From NCBI GenBank assembly GCA_963823675.1, contig CAWGMT010000011.1:1-64000 (forward strand): a stretch of 64,000 nt of DNA, read 5' to 3'. Below, piece after piece: positions 21,566 through 32,000 of this stretch. This DNA is from CAWGMT01 sp963823675 (GTDB lineage: Bacteria > Planctomycetota > Planctomycetia > Isosphaerales > Isosphaeraceae). The notes below the pieces were generated by a model. The model saw only the letters and a program-made list of their open reading frames with translations, was not told the DNA's origin and did no database searches. Position 1 is the first letter of the stretch; every line of letters begins with the position of its first letter. A program made the position numbers and the translations under genes.

Positions 21566-23431
21566 CTACGGTTGCCGAAGACCTGCCGCCTCGCTCACGT
21601 GAAGCGTGAGGATTCTTTGCACCTCTCTTATGACTTCGGGGTCGGCCTCGCACATATGGCCGGCGGAGACGATGCACTCGGACGCGGCACCGTCGAGATG
21701 TGTACTGGAATAGTCCACCAATCCATCACTGCTTTTCTCTAGCGGTTGAAGCGATCTGCGCCGGCGGCGGGCGATGATCGAATGGTAGGCGACTCGGGGT
21801 GATATCGGTTGAGCCTCAAGCGCTACGAGCAACGGGTCGTTTGCTTGCATGCCGTCGATACTACTGGGTATCCGGTTCCGGAAGAAGGGTTGAAAGACAA
21901 GTGGGCTATTGACGACCTCCAGCTCAGCGCAGACCTGGCGGAGTGGGTTATTGCGCCGGATCAGCTCCACTCCCAGTCGCAGTCCCGGCTGCTTGGCCAG
22001 CTTGCTTCCACGATGGCCGGTCGCCACGAATATCACGCGCCGCACGTATGGCTCCGGCTGGTAGAAAAACGCGCAGGCTAGGTCGGCGCGGAGCTCAGGC
22101 CTGGCCTGGATCTTCTCGAGCGGCTGTGAAAAAACGGCATTCCAGATTCCATCGCCGCTTGGCGCCGCCAGCATTTTAGCCACCTGGCCGCCGGTGCTTT
22201 TGCCGAGGATCACCATCTGGTCGAGCGCAGGATCAACCCGGTTGGGGTCGAACCTCTGTCGGATCTCGCGTAGCGATTGGCGTAGTGACCTGGCTGCCAG
22301 AGGCAGGGGGTAGCCCGACGGGTAGAGCACAACCCAGAACTGGCACGACGCGCGCAGCATCGGATCCTTGCGCAGCGCATCCAGCATCGGTCCCCAGACT
22401 CCTGGGCCGGTCCAAAGTCCCTGCACAAACACCACGGGTACTTTACCAGGCTGGTAGGGATCGACCGGGTAGACTCCCGCGTGGGCAGCATAAAGCCTCG
22501 GATTGACTACGCCCAAAAACTCATAGTTTCGCATCGAGCTTTGAGCCAAACGAAGCGCGAGCGGAGTTGTGAGATCCTGTGCGAGGGGATACAAAGTGCC
22601 GCCCAGTTCGAGGGCTTCTACCTGGAACGGGTTGACGAGCAGGAGTTCAACTGGCTGGTTACGCCAGGTTGTGACCGATCCGCGGGGCTTTAACACCGCT
22701 GTCGCTGCGAACACAACCTTGCCTGGGCCATAGGCTTTCCATTCGGCGAGATCCCGATCTGTCAAACCACGATGCACGATCAAAGGAACGCCCAACCCAC
22801 CACGGAGCTCGGACTGGCTTTTCCCCCGACCCGTGACGCGGTCTGTAGCCTGGAGGGAATCAACTCCCAGGGTTGACCAACCAGCCCATGTCGAGGTAGG
22901 AAGGATCCCCGCTTGAGCGAGTTGTGCGGGCCACGCGCTCCGCGCGGGTGCAACGTCGGTTTGCGCCAGCCGAAGGCAGCGAGCGACCGCGCGGTTGTGA
23001 ATGGCTCGAGCGAAACACCTCACCGGCTCGTTGCAATGGCTGTCAGTCGGCTCCGCCAGGTAAAACGTACTGTAGACTGCTGCGTCGCGGGCCCACACGA
23101 TCGCGTCTTCTGCCGTGGAACCCTCACTGATCTGGTAAGCGAGCTCCGCCAAAGCAAGCAGTCGTTGTGGATCTGCGTGCGGGATTTCAACAGGCTGTTC
23201 GAGAAGCCGGAAGGCATTGCACGGCCGCTGTCGGGCGAGTTCTCTCAGTCCCCAATGCTCGAGCAGTGTCGCAGTCGAAGCGCTCCAGTCCGGAGCAATG
23301 TGGAAAGCCGTGCGCAAACGTAGCTGGTGCGAGGAAATTGAAAGAGCAGAGACTCGGCAGCAGCCAGCAGCGATCGTGCCCGCCGCGAGCAGCAGAATCG
23401 CCGGCCAGACCGACCTCCTGATCCAGTCCAT
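21566..23431 (-). CDS. Alpha/beta-hydrolase lipoprotein
   Basis: 621 residues. The first 25 residues are a lipoprotein signal (AILLLAAGTIAAGC, lipobox AAGC), so it should be exported and lipid-anchored. The C-terminal half is an alpha/beta hydrolase: VPVVFVQGLWTGPGVWGPML precedes the oxyanion region, ILGKSTGGQ holds the nucleophile Ser in G-x-S-x-G, and VSAGHMCEADPEV near the end carries the probable catalytic His. The N-terminal 300 residues have no recognised fold. Likely an esterase or lipase acting outside the cytoplasm; substrate unknown. Confidence 0.75.
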   Translation of the reverse strand: MDWIRRSVWPAILLLAAGTIAAGCCRVSALSISSHQLRLRTAFHIAPDWSASTATLLEHWGLRELARQRPCNAFRLLEQPVEIPHADPQRLLALAELAYQISEGSTAEDAIVWARDAAVYSTFYLAEPTDSHCNEPVRCFARAIHNRAVARCLRLAQTDVAPARSAWPAQLAQAGILPTSTWAGWSTLGVDSLQATDRVTGRGKSQSELRGGLGVPLIVHRGLTDRDLAEWKAYGPGKVVFAATAVLKPRGSVTTWRNQPVELLLVNPFQVEALELGGTLYPLAQDLTTPLALRLAQSSMRNYEFLGVVNPRLYAAHAGVYPVDPYQPGKVPVVFVQGLWTGPGVWGPMLDALRKDPMLRASCQFWVVLYPSGYPLPLAARSLRQSLREIRQRFDPNRVDPALDQMVILGKSTGGQVAKMLAAPSGDGIWNAVFSQPLEKIQARPELRADLACAFFYQPEPYVRRVIFVATGHRGSKLAKQPGLRLGVELIRRNNPLRQVCAELEVVNSPLVFQPFFRNRIPSSIDGMQANDPLLVALEAQPISPRVAYHSIIARRRRRSLQPLEKSSDGLVDYSSTHLDGAASECIVSAGHMCEADPEVIREVQRILTLHVSEAAGLRQP

Positions 23432-23600
23432 GGTTACTGCGACCTTGGCCGCAATCGCGGTTCAGGGTGGCCTTCTCCGGCACGCTCCATCTCCCTTGGA
23501 ATCGGCTAGGAGTCCAAGCGTGCTTGCCTGATTCTCACGGCTAGACCCAACGCTTGGTCCGAACTGATCGAGGTTGCAGCTTATCACGATGGGATTGACG

Positions 23601-26282
23601 TCATCTGCGGTCAGCCGCGGGTTTCTTCTCCAGCTCCTTGATGAGGTCTTGAAAGTCAGATCGGTCGCGAAGCGGATCAAGGTCGGTGTCGGTCTCGAGG
23701 GTTTCCGCGTTGAAACGACCGGCGTGTACAGCGCGGCGTAGCGCTGCGATCGCGCGATCACCGTAAAACCGGCGGCGAACGCGATCGCTCTTGCTCAGCT
23801 CCACAGCAGCGCGCCGGCTGTCTGTCGCTTGATTCTTGGCTCCAAAGAGTGGAATGCAACGCGAGACGGTGCACGCAAGCTGGTAGGCAGTTTGCGGATC
23901 GAGGTCGGGTAGGCTTTCGTATAGATCCATTGCGTGTTGGAACGATCGTAAGGCTTGGGCGAGCTCGCCCGTTTGCTGGAACTGCCGGCCGAGGTTGTTG
24001 TAACTCCTGGCGAGATCGATCCGGAGCTCGGAGTCGAGAGGTTGTTCGGCAACCAGCCGTTCGAAAAGCGTCCGAGCCTTCTGGGCCAGGGCGAGCGAAT
24101 CGGCTGCCTCGGCTCGCTGACGCTGGAGGTTGCTCATCATGTTGTAGATTGCCCCCAGACCTCTCTGGTAAACCAATATTTCCGGATACGACTGGTCGAG
24201 CTGTTCGAAGATCCTGAGCGATCGGTGGAGGCTTTGAAATGCCTGATCGAGCTGCCCTGCTGTTTGCTCGAGCTTGCTCAGCTCGCTGAGATCACGAGCG
24301 AGCTGGTAGGACTGATCCGCCAGCTCGGGGTGTTCTCGAGCAATCGCGTCGTGAAGCTCGATGGCCTGGCGATAAAACGCCAGTGCCTTGTGTAATTCGC
24401 CTGTCTGCGCTCCGACGATGCGACCCGCGGTAGCGTAGGCCGTCGCCAGCGCGATACGAGGTTCAAGACAGCGAGCATCTTCGGCGATCAGTTGCAACTC
24501 AATTTCCAGTACGCGATCAATCGAGTCGAGTGCTTCCTCAGGGTGGTCCTGCCGCGATTGAATCTGAGCGATGTAGAGCAGAATCAGCCCCAATTCTTGG
24601 CGCCTGGCAACCGATCGAGGTTCAACGGCGATGAGGGTCTCGATCAATTCCTGAGCGCGGCGGAAGGCGTGCATAGCCTCGTCGAGCTGTTCCCTGACCG
24701 GCATGAGCGCCATACCAAGGTCGCTGAGAGTCGCGGCCAATTCCTCTTGGTGGTGTCGATTCGTCGGTTCCTCAAGGAGCAGCTTTTCCCAGAGCACGGC
24801 GGCCTGACGGTTCTGAGAAATGGCTGCCGATGCGGGGCCAATCAAGCTCGTGATCTTGGCGAGTCGGCCACTGGCTTCGACCAACTCATGGCGGAGTGCG
24901 CCGTCAGAACTGTGCTGATCGAGGAAGTCCTTGTAAAAGCGCTGAGCGTCCTGAAGTAGCGCCACGCGCAATGGATGGAATACCGGCTGGTTGAGCAGCC
25001 GTTCGGTGCTTATGCGAGTCAGAAACCCGTTGACGATCCCATGGGTCTGGTGGAACGCCGTGGCGACGCGATCGCGCTGGCGACGCTCCGGCATGAGCAC
25101 TGTAGTTACGCGAGTTACGACTGTCAGCAGTGCCGCGACCAGGAGAAACCCGATCGTAACCAGTGCGGCGTGTCGCCGCACAAACTTGCCGCAGCGGTAA
25201 GCCGTTGAATCATCGTGTGCCCGCACGGGCATGCCTTGAAGGTGGTGGTTCAGATCGTCGGCAAACTGTTCCGCTGACGCGTACCGCCGCTCCGGCTCCT
25301 TTCGCAAAGCCGTCAGAACGATCGCGTCGAGATCACCGCTCAAAATGCGTTTGAGCCGCCTGAGCGAGCAACCCCGTGCCAGAGCAATGTCTTCCGGGGT
25401 GGAGATAGGCCGCGCCAGGGTTGGAAGCGGATCAGGTTCGGTTGGCACCGGCGGCCGCGGTGTCTCGGCTAACTTCGGTTTCTTGTCGCTGGGTAGGCCT
25501 ACCAGCCCGGTCGCGCGGCGGGTAACCGCGCTGCTGGGTTTTTCTGGTGCCTGCTCGAAGACAGCCGGAAAGACCTCGGAACTGGCGCCGGTCTTGAGTC
25601 GGTATGGCGAACGGCCCGTCAAGAGCTCGAACAGCACCACGCCCAACGCATAAATGTCGCTGGCTGTTGTGATCGTCTGTCCGTTGAGCTGTTCAGGACT
25701 GGCGTATTCGGGCGCCACCTTCACTTCGCCGGTCTGAGTCGGCGTCCTTGCACCAGCTCCGACGGTTCCGGCACCGTCGTTCTCACCAGCAGTTACCGGG
25801 TGGTCCAGGCAGGTGCTTGCGAAACTGCTGAGTCTGGGTACGCCATCGGGTGCAACGAGGATGTTGGTTGGCTGCAACCGGCAGTGAATCACTGCGTGTT
25901 GATGAGCAAAATGTACGGCGCGACAAACCTGGACAAAGAGCCTCAGCCGCGCGGGGATATCTAGCCGCCGGCTGTTGCAGTAGTCGTCGATTCGCTGACC
26001 TTCGACATCCGTCACGTCGGAGTAAGGCTGGCTGCTCTCCGTCGTTCCGGCATCGAGTCGTGCGGGGCTGTTGGGTGGTCTGCCGAGGGCGGCTTGGACG
26101 TCGCCGGTGCCTGGCCCCCGATTTGAACTTACCCGCGCTCTTGGCGCAATGGCAAGGACCTGCAAGGCGATCGACTCCAGGTCTTCCCGGGACAGAGTGG
26201 TTTCACAGCTCTGCTCGACGTCGCCCGTCGTCGCGCTCGATTCCGGTTCGGACATCGGATTGGCAAATTTCGAAGTGTCCAT
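23601..26282 (-). CDS. Membrane pseudokinase with C-terminal TPR-like repeats
   Basis: 893 residues. A kinase-like C-lobe is present at about 95-370, but the N-lobe (Gly loop and VAIK Lys) is absent. The catalytic loop reads VIHCRLQPTNI instead of HRDLKPxN, and the DFG site reads SSFAS; the Asp and Lys needed for phosphotransfer are gone. The APE-like YASPEQL and the helical region (SDIYALGVVLFELLTGRSPY) are kept, which shows the family. One membrane helix follows (HAALVTIGFLLVAALLTVV), then about 450 residues of TPR-like helical repeats outside. It should be catalytically dead and may work as a scaffold. ATGs at 26282 and 26255 are both possible starts. Confidence 0.85.
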   Translation of the reverse strand: MDTSKFANPMSEPESSATTGDVEQSCETTLSREDLESIALQVLAIAPRARVSSNRGPGTGDVQAALGRPPNSPARLDAGTTESSQPYSDVTDVEGQRIDDYCNSRRLDIPARLRLFVQVCRAVHFAHQHAVIHCRLQPTNILVAPDGVPRLSSFASTCLDHPVTAGENDGAGTVGAGARTPTQTGEVKVAPEYASPEQLNGQTITTASDIYALGVVLFELLTGRSPYRLKTGASSEVFPAVFEQAPEKPSSAVTRRATGLVGLPSDKKPKLAETPRPPVPTEPDPLPTLARPISTPEDIALARGCSLRRLKRILSGDLDAIVLTALRKEPERRYASAEQFADDLNHHLQGMPVRAHDDSTAYRCGKFVRRHAALVTIGFLLVAALLTVVTRVTTVLMPERRQRDRVATAFHQTHGIVNGFLTRISTERLLNQPVFHPLRVALLQDAQRFYKDFLDQHSSDGALRHELVEASGRLAKITSLIGPASAAISQNRQAAVLWEKLLLEEPTNRHHQEELAATLSDLGMALMPVREQLDEAMHAFRRAQELIETLIAVEPRSVARRQELGLILLYIAQIQSRQDHPEEALDSIDRVLEIELQLIAEDARCLEPRIALATAYATAGRIVGAQTGELHKALAFYRQAIELHDAIAREHPELADQSYQLARDLSELSKLEQTAGQLDQAFQSLHRSLRIFEQLDQSYPEILVYQRGLGAIYNMMSNLQRQRAEAADSLALAQKARTLFERLVAEQPLDSELRIDLARSYNNLGRQFQQTGELAQALRSFQHAMDLYESLPDLDPQTAYQLACTVSRCIPLFGAKNQATDSRRAAVELSKSDRVRRRFYGDRAIAALRRAVHAGRFNAETLETDTDLDPLRDRSDFQDLIKELEKKPAADRR

Positions 26283-26523
26283 TAACTTGATCGCTCCACT
26301 CCTCTAGCTGGCCGGACTCGAGGTGCAATGATCAGCTCGCGATTCAATTTCCTGCGTTCTATCTTATCCCGCGGCGGCGCAATTTTCGTGTGACAAACCA
26401 GCACGTGGGGAATGGCGAAGCCGGAACCCAGCCGGTATGGTGATCTCCATGTGCGTCGCAACGTCCGGGCATTCTGACCCGGCCGAATTCCGTATCAATG
26501 GGGCGACCTGGGGGATTGTGGTC

Positions 26524-27696
26524 ATGAGTAAACTGCGTCGAAGTGTTGGCCTTTGCCTCGTGATCCTCGTTTTATCTCCTCTTTTGGCTTGGGCTACGGA
26601 CGAGCCTGCCTCGGTATTGATCGAGTATTTTCCCCCGCCGGAAGAACAGGCCGGCTGGCGGACGTTACTCCCCTCGGAGGGTGAGCCCGACGACTCCCAG
26701 AAAGCGCGGATCCGCAGTGCCGGCGGCATGGATTGGGACGAGCTCAGAGCAGCCTGGGATCACAACGCCGCCGCTCCGGGGGCAACCGGCTTCCTGGTTA
26801 TTCGTCGCGGCCATGTTGTCGGGGAGTGGTACAAAGATTGTGATCGGACGACGGCCTTCAATATCTATTCCAGCTCAAAGTCTTACACCAGCACCGCATA
26901 CGGTTTGATATTGTCAGATTTTGGCAACGGTCCACTGCCCGGCGGCAAGACCCTCTCGATGGACGACAAGATCTGCAACTCTGCATGGGTTCCCGATTCA
27001 TTGCCGCTGCCCGACCCGCGGAAAGCGGACATTACCGTTCGGAATCTCCTGAACATGGCCTCGGGTTTGAGTGAAGAGAACCCACCGCCCAAGGATCATC
27101 CCTTTGAGTGGTCGTTAGGACACGTGGCAGGCTCGCCAATGGCCAGGCTCAAGAGCGACCCGGGAACGGCTTTCCACTACAGCAATGCCGGCGTTGCTCA
27201 TCTGGTGCTCCTGTTTCATCGAGCGGCAGGCGAGGATTTGTATCCGTTCTTGAAGCGACGGTTGTTCGAACCGATCGGATTGACCCAGGTGCAATGGACC
27301 CAGCTTGGCGGTCCCGCAGGCGGCGCAGGCGCGCTCGGCCCTCTCAGTCAGGGTTACAGCGGCATTTTAACGAACCCTCGCCAGCACGCGCGTTTCTGCT
27401 ATCTCGCACTTCATAAGGGGAAGTGGCTGGACAAGCAAATTGTCCCCGCGTCGTACTACGAGTTTGCGTGGAACGGTACGTCAGTCAAGCCGGACTACGG
27501 CGGTCAGTGGTGGACGGCCGCCCACATTTCCGGCGCACCAAGCGACCTCGTCATGACTTTAGGCCGGAATCACAACGACGGCTTTGTCGTGCCGAGCCTG
27601 GATCTGGTGTTTGTGCGCCTCGGTAACGGCGACAGATTCCCCAAGGATTTTGAAAGAGGCTTGGTTCTCAAGGTTCTGGCAGCGGTCGTGCGGTGA
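26524..27696 (+). CDS. Secreted serine hydrolase of the class C beta-lactamase fold
   Basis: 390 residues from the ATG at 26524, which gives a clean signal peptide (LRRSVGLCLVILVLSPLLAWA, cleaved after AWA). The serine-beta-lactamase/D,D-peptidase motifs are present: IYSSSKSYTS is the S-x-x-K nucleophile site and FHYSNAG supplies the Tyr-x-Asn; the KTG-like motif is not obvious. Such proteins in planctomycetes are esterases or peptidases more often than resistance enzymes. It is divergent from the pseudokinase gene. Confidence 0.85.
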   Translation: MSKLRRSVGLCLVILVLSPLLAWATDEPASVLIEYFPPPEEQAGWRTLLPSEGEPDDSQKARIRSAGGMDWDELRAAWDHNAAAPGATGFLVIRRGHVVGEWYKDCDRTTAFNIYSSSKSYTSTAYGLILSDFGNGPLPGGKTLSMDDKICNSAWVPDSLPLPDPRKADITVRNLLNMASGLSEENPPPKDHPFEWSLGHVAGSPMARLKSDPGTAFHYSNAGVAHLVLLFHRAAGEDLYPFLKRRLFEPIGLTQVQWTQLGGPAGGAGALGPLSQGYSGILTNPRQHARFCYLALHKGKWLDKQIVPASYYEFAWNGTSVKPDYGGQWWTAAHISGAPSDLVMTLGRNHNDGFVVPSLDLVFVRLGNGDRFPKDFERGLVLKVLAAVVR

Positions 27697-27840
27697 GGCG
27701 GTCTTCCGACCTTCCACTCCCATTCAAGCTTCCGCGATCTCGTTCCTGCTTGTTGGATCCGTCGCCGGGGCAGTTGCCCGGAGTTGACTGATTGTTCGCG
27801 CATTCCCGTAAAACTCCCGATGGGGGCTGGGTAGTCTGGT

Positions 27841-28527
27841 ATGTTCCAAAGCGACTCGGCGCACGACTGGATGGTGGCGAAAGCGTTTTACATGCAACTC
27901 GGTGGTCTGGCGGTTGCGGCCTCGGCCTGGGTGTGGCTGATCGTCTGCGCGTTCCGGAAGCATCGCTGGTGGGGTTTTTCCATTTTAGTCATTCCCCCGG
28001 TAGGTTTGATCTTCACCGCGCGGCATCTGCGGAAAGGGGCCCCTCCACTGGGGCTGTTCTTGCTGAGTCTGCTGGTCGCTGCCGCACCAGCCTTTTACAC
28101 GCTCTTTGTGACACTGGACTTGAAGCCGCGAGACAAGCTGGTCGATGGACAGCGGCACCTCACGTTGACCGGCTGGGACCGCAAGGATTATTCCCTGCTG
28201 AAGCTCAATCCCGACGTGGTTGTCCTTCAGATGGCCAATCCCGATGTGACCGACGAGACAATCGAGGCGTTGAAGGGGATGAAGAATCTACGGGAACTCG
28301 ACCTCAATGGCACGCAGGTGACCGACCTAGGCCTGAGAGTTCTCAAGGACTTACCGGCCCTGGCAGCCCTCAGACTGGCCAGGACCAAGGTCACCGACCA
28401 GGGCTTTCGCGACACATTGTTTTCGAAGGGTTCCTTGATGAATCTTGATTTGAGTAGCACGCAGGTCAGCCGCGAAACCGTTCAAGCCTGGCGCGATGCC
28501 AAGCCGGGCCGCCGCGGTCTAAGGTAA
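27841..28527 (+). CDS. Membrane protein with leucine-rich repeats
   Basis: 228 residues. The first 100 hold three hydrophobic spans (QLGGLAVAASAWVWLIVCAF; WWGFSILVIPPVGLIF; LGLFLLSLLVAAAPAFYTLF). The rest shows three to four leucine-rich repeats of bacterial type (LRELDLNGTQVTDLGLRVL, then LAALRLARTKVTDQGFR and LMNLDLSSTQVSRETV). LRRs of this form mediate protein contacts and are abundant in planctomycetes. Function unknown. It lies between the serine hydrolase and lipase genes on the same strand. Confidence 0.75.
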   Translation: MFQSDSAHDWMVAKAFYMQLGGLAVAASAWVWLIVCAFRKHRWWGFSILVIPPVGLIFTARHLRKGAPPLGLFLLSLLVAAAPAFYTLFVTLDLKPRDKLVDGQRHLTLTGWDRKDYSLLKLNPDVVVLQMANPDVTDETIEALKGMKNLRELDLNGTQVTDLGLRVLKDLPALAALRLARTKVTDQGFRDTLFSKGSLMNLDLSSTQVSRETVQAWRDAKPGRRGLR

Positions 28528-28572
28528 GCCTTGGGTTCATCCATTCACTAAGCGACAGATGCGGGAGAAATC

Positions 28573-29451
28573 GTGATGGCCATGTCGTTGTATGATTCAG
28601 CCCCCGGCGACCCTCGCAATGCCTTGTTCCTGGCTGGGGCATGCGACCTGGCCTATTATGATGAGCCAGAGGGATGCCGGCGTTTCCGGGAGGAACTGGG
28701 ACTGGAGGTACGGCTGATCAGCGCGGACAACACCCAGGTCTACGTGGGAGGGAACGACCAAGCAGTTGTCGTCGCCTTCCGGGGTTCGCAAGCGACCACG
28801 ACCCTTGATGGCGTGAAGGACTGGCTCTTGACCAATGCGAACAACTACTTGATCCTGCCCGAAGGGCGAAGCGGCACGGATTTCGCGGCAGCCGGCGTGG
28901 GAGCAAGGTTCCATCGGGGCTTTCTGGAGGCGCTCGAGATGGTTTGGGGGCCCTTGTCAGCGATGATAAACCAGGAGCTGAAGGCCAAAGATCGTCCGCT
29001 TTGGGTTACCGGCCACAGCCTGGGAGGTGCCCTGGCGCTCTTGGCTGCCTGGCGCTTCCAGCGCAATTTCCTCCCCGTCAGTGCGGTTGTCACATTCGGT
29101 GCGCCGATGGTCGGCAATAAAGCGGCCTCCGATGCCTTCGAGCGGGAGTTTCCGGCAAAGATCTTTCGATACGTTGACATCGAAGACGTTGTGCCCCTGC
29201 TTCCCTCGGTAAGCCTGGTCGCCAATGCATATAGCCATTGCCAGAGTGAAGTGTGTTTGAGCCCGGATCAAGCCAGGGCTGCTGCGGTCGAACTCGAGGC
29301 CCTGAGGTCAACCGATCGGAGCGCGTCCGACGATATGCTTACTGCCGCCACGATGGATCAGATTTGGGGAACGGTCAAAGGCCGAATCACCGCGCATCTC
29401 ATTGCCAGCTATCAAACGCGGGTACAGACCAGGTGCAAGGAGCTTGGCTGA
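28573..29451 (+). CDS. Class 3 lipase-like hydrolase
   Basis: 292 residues, lipase (class 3) fold. VVAFRGSQ gives the conserved strand and oxyanion region; WVTGHSLGGALALLAA carries the nucleophile Ser in GHSLGG; VVTFGAPMVGNKAASD and the YVDIEDVVPLLP stretch carry the catalytic Asp, with a late His near ANAYSHCQ. No signal peptide, so possibly cytoplasmic. Start is GTG at 28573 or one of two ATGs at 28576 and 28582; a GGGAGA ribosome site sits before them. The stop is six bases before the next gene, so the two are probably co-transcribed. Confidence 0.83.
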   Translation: MMAMSLYDSAPGDPRNALFLAGACDLAYYDEPEGCRRFREELGLEVRLISADNTQVYVGGNDQAVVVAFRGSQATTTLDGVKDWLLTNANNYLILPEGRSGTDFAAAGVGARFHRGFLEALEMVWGPLSAMINQELKAKDRPLWVTGHSLGGALALLAAWRFQRNFLPVSAVVTFGAPMVGNKAASDAFEREFPAKIFRYVDIEDVVPLLPSVSLVANAYSHCQSEVCLSPDQARAAAVELEALRSTDRSASDDMLTAATMDQIWGTVKGRITAHLIASYQTRVQTRCKELG

Positions 29452-29456
29452 AACTC

Positions 29457-31908
29457 ATGCAAGACTTCGAGAAGCTCGGACTTTTCTACCTCGGCAAGAC
29501 CTATGACGTGCACCAGCGGCAAGTCGCGCCGAATTTACTGCTTTACAAGTCGAAAGACCTCACCACGCATGCAGTCTGCGTCGGGATGACGGGCAGCGGT
29601 AAGACAGGGCTGGGGATTGCCCTGCTGGAAGAAGCGGCGATTGACGGCATTCCCGTGATTGCCATCGATCCCAAGGGAGATCTCGGCAATCTCCTCCTGG
29701 GTTTTCCTGAGCTGCGGCCAGAAGATTTTCAGCCGTGGATTGATCCGGCCGAGGCAGCGCGGCGCGGGCTGACACCCGAAGAGTTCGCCGCGCAGACAGC
29801 GGAGCAATGGCGCGAAGGTCTCGCTGCGTGGGATGAGGATGGAACCCGGATCGAGCGCTTTCGTAACGCCGTCGATCTCGCAATCTATACACCGGGGAGC
29901 ACCGCCGGGCTGGGACTGACCGTGCTGCGTTCCTTTGTCGCACCGACGGGGACCTTGATCGACCAGCCTGAAGCATATCGCGAACGGATCGCTTCGGCGG
30001 TTTCGGGACTGCTGGCGCTTCTGAATGTCGAGGTTGATCCTGTTTCCAGCCGTGAGCAGATTCTGCTTTCGAACATTCTCGACCATGCCTGGCGCGGGAC
30101 ACGACCTGGACCTGGGAAGCTTGATCCACGCCGTCCAGTCCCCCCCATTCCAGAGAGTCGGTGTGGTTGACGTCGAGACCTTTTTCCCTGCCAAAGAGCG
30201 CTTTGCTCTGGCAATGAAGCTGAACAATCTGCTGGCATCTCCGAGTTTCGCGGGATGGCTGGAAGGAGACGCGCTCGACGTGAGCAGCCTGCTTTACACG
30301 CCAGAGGGCAAGCCGCGGTTGTCGATCTTGTCGATCTCGCACCTCTCTGACAACGAGCGCATGTTTTTCGTCACGATCGTCTTGAACGAGGTTCTTTCCT
30401 GGGCCCGCGCTCAGCCAGGCACATCGAGTCTGCGCGCCATTCTCTACATGGACGAGATTTTCGGCTATTTCCCGCCCACGGCCAACCCGCCATCCAAGAT
30501 CCCGATGCTCACCTTGCTCAAGCAAGCACGTGCCTTTGGCTTGGGTGTCATGCTGGCTACTCAGAATCCGGTCGACCTCGACTACAAGGGGCTCTCGAAT
30601 GCTGGGACGTGGTTCCTGGGCCGGTTGCAGACGAAGCGCGACAAAGATCGCGTGCTCGCGGGTTTGCAAGGAGCATCAACTGCGGCCGGACACGCCTTCG
30701 ACAGCCAGAAAATGGATGAAATCCTTTCGGCGCTTGGCAGTCGGGTCTTCGTCATGAACAACGTCAACGATGAGCAGCCCGTCGTCTTCCAGACCCGTTG
30801 GACACTATCGTATTTGCGAGGACCCCTTACTCGCGAGCAGATTCAGGTCCTGATGGCTTCACGAAAGCAAAAACAGGTCGCGGTGGAGAGGTCCCGATCG
30901 GTAGGCTCGTCGTCGACTCCTGCCGGCTTTCCTCAATCCGCGCCGGTTCCGTCGGCAGGCACACGTCCTGTGGTGCCGCCGGACGTGCCCGAGTTCTTCG
31001 TACCGCGGCGCGACCGTTTCGAAGCCGCCGAGGCACTTCAATATCGTCCCGTACTCCTCGGCGTGGCTCGGCTTCACTACTCGGACAAAAAAGCCGGTGT
31101 GGACCACTGGGAAACAGTGACCATGTTGCAACGAGTCGAAAAAGCAATGCCCGCGGAGGTCTGGAGCAAGAGCGAGCCGTTCGATGACGGTGTGCCGGAA
31201 CTGGACAAAGCCCCCGAGGCTGGGGCACGGTTTGCTCCTCTGCCCAATGAGCTGGCGCGGGCCAGGAATTACACAGAATGGTCCAAGTCGCTCAAGAACT
31301 ACCTGTATCGCGAGCGGACGTTAGAGGTTTACCGCTGCTCCGAGCTGAAGCAATGGTCGCGGGCGGCAGAGCCGGAGCGCGAGTTCCGCTTGCGATTGGT
31401 TCAGGCGTCGCGTGAGGAACGCGATCAAAAGGTCGAGGCACTCCGCGCCAAGTACGCGCCCAAGCTCGCAGTCGTAGAGGAGCAAATCCGCCGCGCCCGC
31501 GAACGGCTGGCGCACGAACAGGCGCAAGCAAACCGCTCAACCTGGGACGCGACCGTCGCGCTGGGCAACTCGATGCTGGGGGCTTTGCTGGGCCGCAAGA
31601 CGGTCAGCAAGGCCAACGTGACCCGCGCGGCCATTGCCGCCAAAGCGGCTGGCCGGGCCGTACAGCAGCGCGGCAGTGTCAGCCAGGCTGAGGAATCGCT
31701 CGAGATTTCGCAGCGCAAACACGCCGAGATGGAGGCCAAATTCCAGGAAGAGGTCGAGAAACTGGTCGCCGCGCTGCGGCCTGAGTCACTCGAGCTCGAA
31801 GCCGTAGCACTCCACCCGAAAAAAACCGACATTACCGTGGAGCGGGTGGTGTTGGCCTGGATGCCCTACCAGGTTCGGGCTGAGGGACAAACCGTTGCCG
31901 CGTACTAA
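29457..31908 (+). CDS. HerA/VirB4-like ATPase, frameshifted
   Basis: About 816 residues once rejoined. The first frame (29457 to about 30096) has the Walker A MTGSGKTGLGIALLEEA and PVIAIDPKGDLGNLLL, as in HerA/DUF87-type ATPases. The second frame continues with ERFALAMKLNNLL, AILYMDEIFGYFPP (Walker B), MLATQNPVDLDYKGLSNAG (sensor) and a charged coiled-coil tail of about 300 residues. The expected join HAWR-GHDLDLG is lost to one extra G in GGG near 30096. Acts presumably as a hexameric DNA- or protein-handling pump; the substrate is unknown. The C-terminal helical region is unusually long. The ATG at 29457 follows the lipase stop by five bases. Confidence 0.82.
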
Positions 31909-31911
31909 AGT

Positions 31912-31976
31912 AATCGGAGCCCTTAGCGATACCGCAAGCAGCTTCTGCTGGAGGCCAGAGCAGGGGTACTCCGATT
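31912..31976. terminator. Possible bidirectional terminator between convergent genes
   Basis: An eight-base inverted repeat (aatcggag at 31912-31919 and ctccgatt at 31969-31976) encloses a smaller hairpin. It lies between the stops of the HerA-like gene and ppk2. There is no clear T-run, so the call rests on position and pairing. Confidence 0.3.
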
Positions 31977-32000
31977 CGGATTGTCCGGGAGTAGGCTGTT

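Noticed and set aside
26437..26523. Longer N-terminus for the serine hydrolase
   Set aside because: The extension would hide a clean signal peptide that begins at 26524.
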